This document shows positions 18,038-23,257 of a DNA stretch of 23,257 bases, in pieces (the first letter of the stretch is position 1; each line of letters begins with the position of its first letter). The position numbers were made by a program, and so were the translations under genes. Location of the stretch: the NCBI RefSeq assembly GCF_001186125.1, contig NW_014039854.1:1-23257 (forward strand), in the 5' to 3' direction. Under the pieces are notes generated by a model that did no database searches, was not told where the DNA came from, and worked only from the letters and a program-made list of their open reading frames with translations. Source of the DNA: Sphaeroforma arctica JP610 (Eukaryota; Opisthokonta; Ichthyosporea; Ichthyophonida).

Positions 18038-18835
18038 CTATATCAGCACCCACAAGTTGATCTATACAGGTGAGGGCAAGGATATTATTAATTGCTCGCA
18101 AAATTTGACATCAGAACAAAGTACCTGTGTGTGTATGATCGCTTCATTGTCTTGCTGCGCCGGTTGTGAATAGAAGTACATATAAGCCACAATGCTCTCA
18201 GACACAGAGTACGCTGTTGGCGGTGCTCTCGGAGATTTCCGATACCTGTTATTCTCATCTTCAGTTTGTTGTCTATCATTGATCAGAAATACATATCTGC
18301 GTGTCATCATTCTAATTGAGTATAGAATATACACGGGCAGCTATATCTAATGGAACTTTATGAAATGGAATAAGACTGGCAGAAAGCAGGAACATATTGC
18401 TGAAACGTGTATGCTAACCCTATTCAATTCTTGCTCAAGAATGTAATCAATGGGCTGATCACGTTCTGCAAGGTCCTCAGTACCAAAGATCGCATCCTGG
18501 GGCGAGATATAATCCATAGTCACAACAGTGTATATCTTGGCACTCATTAACAAGCAGCTGTACCTCATCCGGTGACTGCACCATCATCCAATTCATTGGA
18601 AACGATTGAAGGTTCCGAAATGAGGCGTCAGCAGACAGATATGAGGCCTCAACTGCATCCCACAACGGTAAAGAAATACCAGCAGGTAAGTAAGAGTTCG
18701 TTCTCTTACTCGTTTACTGATTTCCCCGTGGAGCGATATTGTACGCTCGGACAATTTCGCGGAAGCAGCTTGTGTAGGCACAGGGAATGCAGGTGCAGGT
18801 GTGGTCGAGTGGGTATTAACAGCTAATCCTGACAT
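18038..18835 (-). CDS. Predicted five-exon gene of unknown function
   Basis: I infer a spliced gene on the minus strand. The exons are 18835-18710, 18647-18552, 18496-18419, 18340-18125 and 18061-18038 (126, 96, 78, 216 and 24 nt). All are multiples of three, so all four introns are phase 0, with GT-AG ends and lengths 62, 55, 78 and 63 nt. The product would be about 179 residues. It starts with a Ser/Thr/Ala/Pro-rich segment. A compact middle follows with QSFPMNWMMVQSPDEVQLL and then DAIFGTEDLAERDQPIDYIL, which is acidic. A basic Arg-rich segment near residue 110 comes next, then SESIVAYMYFYSQPAQQ. It has no signal peptide at this start and no clear membrane span. I do not recognise a family. 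The first junction is ambiguous: an alternative donor (ATCA/GTAAAC) with a CAG acceptor also keeps the frame. The frame is open upstream of the first Met, so the start is uncertain. No cDNA evidence is available here. Confidence 0.5.
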
Positions 18836-19685
18836 ATACTTGCTACTGATTCTGTACAGACATTTGGGTGCACGATGTAGACAAAAGAAGCAAAAACAAA
18901 AGACTTCTTGGTTTTAAGAATTGGCGGAAGGGTTAGGCCAACTAGTAGTAGCTCAGAATATATAATCTCATAAGCGAATATATTCCTTCATCTACTAATG
19001 TCTCAAATAGGTCTAAAGGCATGAGCCATATTATACTCTCAGGCTATAAGAGTCATTAAAGTGAATTTAGAACACTTTGGATATATTGGAAACAAACAAG
19101 TTGTACCTCATTATTTTATTATAAATTAAAAAATCCAAAAGTTCATTTGATTTTGATACTTTAGACTGACTAGAGGCAGTATCTTTACACAGTTTCCAGT
19201 ATCTTTTAGACCTACGGTTGTCCGGGTTCAGTCATTTCTTACCTAAGTAAGTATGTGCCTATATGTACTAGTATCACGATTCATGTTGTACTCAATGTGG
19301 TCTAGTATTTGGTCCGGTAACAATTTCTGTTGTAGACGCCTTACGTCTAATGTATAATTTTGGAGCCTGGGTTGAACTAGAAGAATGTCAGTCACTGTTG
19401 GAAAGCAGATCGAACAATTTCGTCACATATGAAGTAGGTGGCAAACAAAGTACGGCGGACCCAGAAGGACTAGCTGTAACCTGAGAGAAGCCTTACCAAT
19501 AGTCTCGTGTGTTTTTATGCAATATCTCATTTCACTTCTTGTTAAAGTTTTGCAGGAAATTGTGAGCTTCATAAAATACATCGGTTGGATGTTTTATAAT
19601 AAGTGGACCTGTCTTCGAATGTTTTGTCAGTAATATCTTTGACCAGAACAGAATACAGGAACATCAAAATCAAAGATTTATCGAT
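18836..19685. other. Upstream flank of predicted gene, unassigned
   Basis: No gene was recognised. It should include the promoter of the minus-strand gene, but no TATA box or initiator can be assigned confidently in this AT-rich sequence. An 11-bp string, GTCCGGGTTCA, at about 19218 also occurs at about 16057; this is probably chance. Confidence 0.35.
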
Positions 19686-19889
19686 ACTGCGTCGTTGACT
19701 GCGTCGTTGACTGTGTCGTTGACTGCGTCGTTGACTGCGTCGTTGACTGCGTCGTTGACTGCGTCGTTGACTACGTCGTTGACTGCGTCGTTGACTGCGT
19801 CGTTGACTGCGTCGTTGACTGCGTCGTTGACTGCGTCGTTGACTGCGTCGTTGACTGAGTCGTTGACTGCGTCGTTGACTACGTCGTTT
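19686..19889. repeat. 12-bp minisatellite, 17 units
   Basis: Seventeen head-to-tail copies of ACTGCGTCGTTG, with few variants: ACTGTG in unit 3, ACTACG in an inner unit and the last, ACTGAG near the end, and a final T in the last unit. Because 12 is a multiple of three, one plus-strand frame reads a continuous T-A-S-L repeat, and others read open too. There is no start context or flanking coding sequence, so I treat it as non-coding. Confidence 0.95.
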
Positions 19890-20032
19890 ATTCCATTCGA
19901 GGTGTTCTTAGAAGTAAAGTTTTGTTGAGCCTGTTCACCGAGTAGAAGTGTGTTTGTTGATTTCTACCTTTGATAGCATCGGTACTGTCCGTTGGTGGTG
20001 TTTGACTGACTACGTATTATGATAGTCTCGAG
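19887..20032. repeat. 146-bp tandem duplication, unit 1
   Basis: Begins at the very end of the 12-bp minisatellite and is repeated at 20033-20175 at about 90% identity. Shared runs include TTGTTGAGCCTGTTCACCGA and TTTGATAGCATCGGTACTGT. Confidence 0.9.
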
Positions 20033-20175
20033 TTTATTCCATTTAAAGTGCGCATAGAAGTAAAGATTTGTTGAGCCTGTTCACCGAGTAGAAGAGTGTG
20101 TGTTGATTACTATCTTTGATAGCATCGGTACTGTCCATTGGTGGTGTTTGACTGACTACGTATTGTGATAGTCGT
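20033..20175. repeat. 146-bp tandem duplication, unit 2
   Basis: Second, abutting copy of 19887-20032. About 13 differences were counted, most of them near the start of the unit. No coding frame is conserved. Confidence 0.9.
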
Positions 20176-20319
20176 GGTCTGTGTTTCACTTATCTGCAAA
20201 TGATTGCCGTTGACTCGTCTTATTTTGCGTATAGCAGATATACCCGGTTGCGTGACCACACTTTAAAGTATGACATAGGACTAGTGTAAAAATAGCGGGT
20301 TCCTAATAGTAGTTGCACA

Positions 20320-20388
20320 GTTAACGTATATTATAAACGTATAAGTATAATAACGGTTATACTTATAATCCTGGAATACGTTTAACGA
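20320..20388. repeat. Imperfect hairpin with 11-bp perfect stem
   Basis: TATAAGTATAA at 20340-20350 and TTATACTTATA at 20357-20367 form a perfect 11-bp inverted repeat around a 6-base loop. Outer arms GTTAACGTAT and ATACGTTTAAC extend the pairing with bulges. It could be a small foldback element, a matrix or binding site, or chance in AT-rich DNA. Confidence 0.6.
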
Positions 20389-20389
20389 A

Positions 20390-21321
20390 TTGGACATGAA
20401 CAAGAATGGCGTAATTCAAGATTCTGAACATGTGACAGTACTCATTAGAGTATGGGACTCTACTGTGAACAGTTAGGTGGCTTTCCAAATATAGATTGGT
20501 TTTTCCACTGAAATTAGAATTGTACGTAATATAGGAACGACAACACTAATCGGACACCTGAAAATGACACTTTGGGAATCTCTAATTAATGGGAGTACCA
20601 TGTGAGAGGATCTCAGGCATGAAATGGTTGTTGGTACAAACCTATGGTATAGTTCGATAATGATCTCAGAGCAAGATAATCCACTGAGAAAAGGACAGTA
20701 TCAGAGTTGTTAGAATTTAGGACAACATGGTTTTGATTCCTCCTAACCAGCCAACTTGATGTGCCCGTCTATGCCTTAAATGGGATGGGGAGCTAGGTAC
20801 CAAGTGATGGGGTTTAGGTGCAAATGTATACTGCACCAGCTTGGTGTTTTGATTTTATTTTGATTTTCTAAAGTTGGACTTAGAGGTATTTTATTGGTTA
20901 GTTTGATTAGGTGATTGTTTCGAGGCGTGGAATGTAAACTAAGCGTCCAATGAAATGATATCTAGTCTTAGTAACTAAAACAAAAATAAGTATAGACCGA
21001 AGTGGTGAGTGATTAAAGCGGAGCATATAGACAATCGTCTCTGTCTAAAATCCCTTAATCTTTTTCTCATTACCAAGGGCTGAAGCTAAACTTATTTAAC
21101 ATTCGGCATTTTAATGTTTTAACGTATTTTCTTATCAACGTAAACGTCTTGGTATCGTATAGTCAGCCTAGAGGAGACCGACCTTTACACTAGCTCCAAC
21201 AAGTTTCCACTTATGATATACTCAATGGTTGAACTGTACATTGCGAGTATGAGTTTGCATGTGTTTACATTGAGTGTTTTGCATTCATCGTAAGGTTTTA
21301 TTATTTACTATGTCGTAGTTC
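20390..21321. other. Unassigned AT-rich region
   Basis: No gene was recognised on either strand. By position it could hold decayed downstream pol sequence of the copia-like trace at 21322-21720, but no RT motif was found. Confidence 0.35.
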
Positions 21322-21720
21322 CTACGATAATTTGTTGTTTGAATTTGTTTTGATAATTTTTACAGCCTTCGTTAATGTTACATGGTACGCTGCTTCGACC
21401 CATATTGAGCTTAATTGCCGTGTGGGTTTTAGCATACAATTTAGGAGGTTCTCAATAATGCCATTATTACGTTCTAACTTCCAATGTATTGTATAGAAAG
21501 TTGTTGAGACATACGTAATCTGCACGTGTTGAACAGTGTTGATCTTGTCGAATACCTTCAATGTGAACTATCCCCGGTCTATCACATTCTAGTTCTGCGA
21601 GTTTTTCTCAGCATTCTTTGCCATTGTTGGTGTAATTTAGGTCTAAGGTAGTGTTTGTTTGGTCATTGATCTTAAAAGGGCATTCAGTTTAGCTCTTGGT
21701 GAATGTTGCCAACTTTTGCT
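21322..21720 (-). pseudogene. Ty1/copia integrase trace (fossil)
   Basis: A minus-strand frame contains WKLERNNGIIENLLNCMLKP then RQLSSIWVEAAYHVTLTKAV. This matches the end of the Ty1/copia integrase core, whose usual form is ER-K-N-R-x-I-x-E-x-x-R-x-M-L-x-x-x-x-L-P-x-x-F-W-x-E-A. Just upstream, TNNGKE resembles the S-D-N-G-x-E block that holds the second catalytic Asp, and GIVHIE the following G-I-x-H-x block. Order and spacing agree. This is a broken, old fossil; no LTR was found. Confidence 0.55.
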
Positions 21721-23257
21721 ATACATATATTATTCCACTTAGGTGTGTGGATAGTTGTAGTGTGTTCTGTCCATCTCGGATTGATGTACCAGTCGTTGTT
21801 TGTATGAGTTCAACATGCGAGTGAAATTGCTTCAAAGTTTGCATGTAGTCCTTCCGCTTTCGATTTAATGGAAAAATCATTGTTCGAGATTATTGAGTGT
21901 ATTTGACGACATTTAGTTTGTGAATTGTATTTTTATTCACGTATAAATTTGTGGACTTCTGAGCCCAACTCTGTTCGAATGCGTCTACTAGGGGCACGTC
22001 TTCTTCTAGGCTGCAATATGTTGGCACCTGATGGTTGTTCCTTGATGAAAAACATATTGATATTGTACTACATCACCGAATACTGCAACAACATGTTTTA
22101 AAAACAACTCACGGTGTAAAAAGGTGTACTCCAGATGGATCAAGTTGTGTATAGCTATTTAGGATTGTTTGTCAAGATGGGTTGTTTTGCTTAAATATCG
22201 ACGCTGTTCAATAGCAGGACTGGAGTAATTTCTCTGATAAAATGTTCTGATTGTTTTGACACAAGGAACGATCAAAGTTGTGCCAAGTGCCCTTGGTGGA
22301 CGGAGATTTGAGACTGGACAAGAAATTCAACAGTGAAGTTGGCAAGTTGCCTTGCTCGACGTTGATAAAACCTTGAGGTTTTTATGTTGTATATGTACCA
22401 TGTTAGCTCCAGAATTGATAGGTGAGTATTATTTATTTTAAATGAGAATTTACGGATTTAGGGGTTTGTAAGGAGTGGCCCCGTTTCATCACACGTTGGT
22501 ATAGAGCTAAAACACTTGGTGCAAACCATCTTTATGCATTCTTCTGTATATTTACTGTTTAGACAATCAATTGAGTCACAATATCAGTAAATAGATATCC
22601 GACAGAGGCTACGTTATAGACATTAGTGTAGGGTTCTTTAGTCGTGCGCAATCACCTTGTTTGAATGCACATATGACTGATATGTCGTTGGCGGAGTTGG
22701 TGGTCTGATTATGATTTTCAAACGTTAGTATCATAGCATATACTTCCGCGATGGCCAGTTTGTTAGCGTCCAGTTAGAATGTATTTTTTTATACTTGTTG
22801 GATGACTGTAGAGCAGTACATATGTAAGATACTTCTCGGTGATTGTCTTCCCTGTACTACATCTACTAAACGCTGACAGATCTTTTTTAAGTTCTGCATA
22901 GGCTGTTCTGTGGATCTACTTGCTTTGAAATTGAGCACAGAATGCTATCTAGAATCTACCATTACTACCAGTGTTGATTGTGCATACAGATATGTCAAAG
23001 TATTAGTGTTGAAGTCTCGATAATTGATATTTGTAGACTGTATTCACCAGGGATTCGCTGATAGAGTCGATGAGAATACATCGGCAGTTACTATCTGCTT
23101 AATGCACCTCATTTTCTGATGTTAGAACAATTAAAATACAGTCGATTCAGTGACACAGTGCTTTATCTTCATATGTGCGCCTGTCTACCAAGTGCAAAAT
23201 TTAGCCCATAATGTCAACTTTGTGTTTATAGACGTCCTTGTATCTTGGACAGTGTAG
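21721..23257. other. Unassigned right end of window
   Basis: AT-rich sequence with only short frames. On the minus strand it lies where gag, protease and zinc-knuckle parts of the copia-like fossil would be expected, but I see no reliable motif. No RNA gene or repeat was recognised. Confidence 0.3.

Noticed and set aside
19686-19889. CRISPR array
   Set aside because: The units abut directly with no spacers, and the context is eukaryotic.
19695-19928. T-A-S-L repeat protein
   Set aside because: It is a by-product of a 12-bp minisatellite with a non-ATG start and no flanking coding sequence.

Overview
This window looks like a gene-poor, transposon-rich stretch of a eukaryotic nuclear genome. 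It holds no bacterial-style operon and no long intact gene. It does hold Ty3/gypsy and Ty1/copia retrotransposon fossils, a Mutator-like (MULE) DNA transposon, a 12-bp minisatellite, and splice signals of the GT-AG type. The inferred introns are short (55-78 nt in one gene, 146 nt in the MULE). This fits a compact-intron eukaryote such as a fungus or a fungus-like protist, but I cannot fix the lineage. Composition is AT-rich by eye.

Layout. 1-2174: a plus-strand Ty3/gypsy pol fossil with reverse transcriptase, RNase H and a methyltransferase-like NPPW tail, cut by the window edge. 2175-3450: no recognised gene. 3451-4016: a dispersed repeat whose two parts recur at 15876-15970 and 16391-16861. 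About 4486-9467: a second, more decayed Ty3/gypsy fossil on the minus strand. Read from high to low coordinate it has gag-like, protease, RT, RNase H, integrase and chromodomain-like parts, with a 255-bp tandem duplication in the RT region. 9477-12639: a MULE-type DNA transposon with inverted ends, flanked by a perfect 9-bp target-site duplication (TATAAATTT). It carries the C-terminal end of a MuDR-type transposase, spliced onto a zinc knuckle, and a decayed Ulp1/C48 cysteine protease. It appears to have landed in the gag end of the second Ty3 fossil. 12649-15875: T-rich sequence with a weak gag-like stretch, a GC hairpin and two local duplications. 15876-17044: the second copy of the dispersed repeat, with flanking direct repeats. 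18038-18835: a predicted five-exon gene on the minus strand, about 179 codons and of unknown function; it is the best candidate for a host gene. 19686-20175: a 17-unit, 12-bp minisatellite followed at once by a 146-bp tandem duplication. About 21322-21720: a minus-strand trace of a Ty1/copia integrase. The rest holds nothing I can name.

Two patterns stand out. First, the Ty3 fossil was later hit by the MULE, which itself then decayed. Second, the window holds many two-copy tandem duplications of about 50-350 bp in unrelated contexts. The predicted spliced gene and the protease-bearing MULE are the most informative items.
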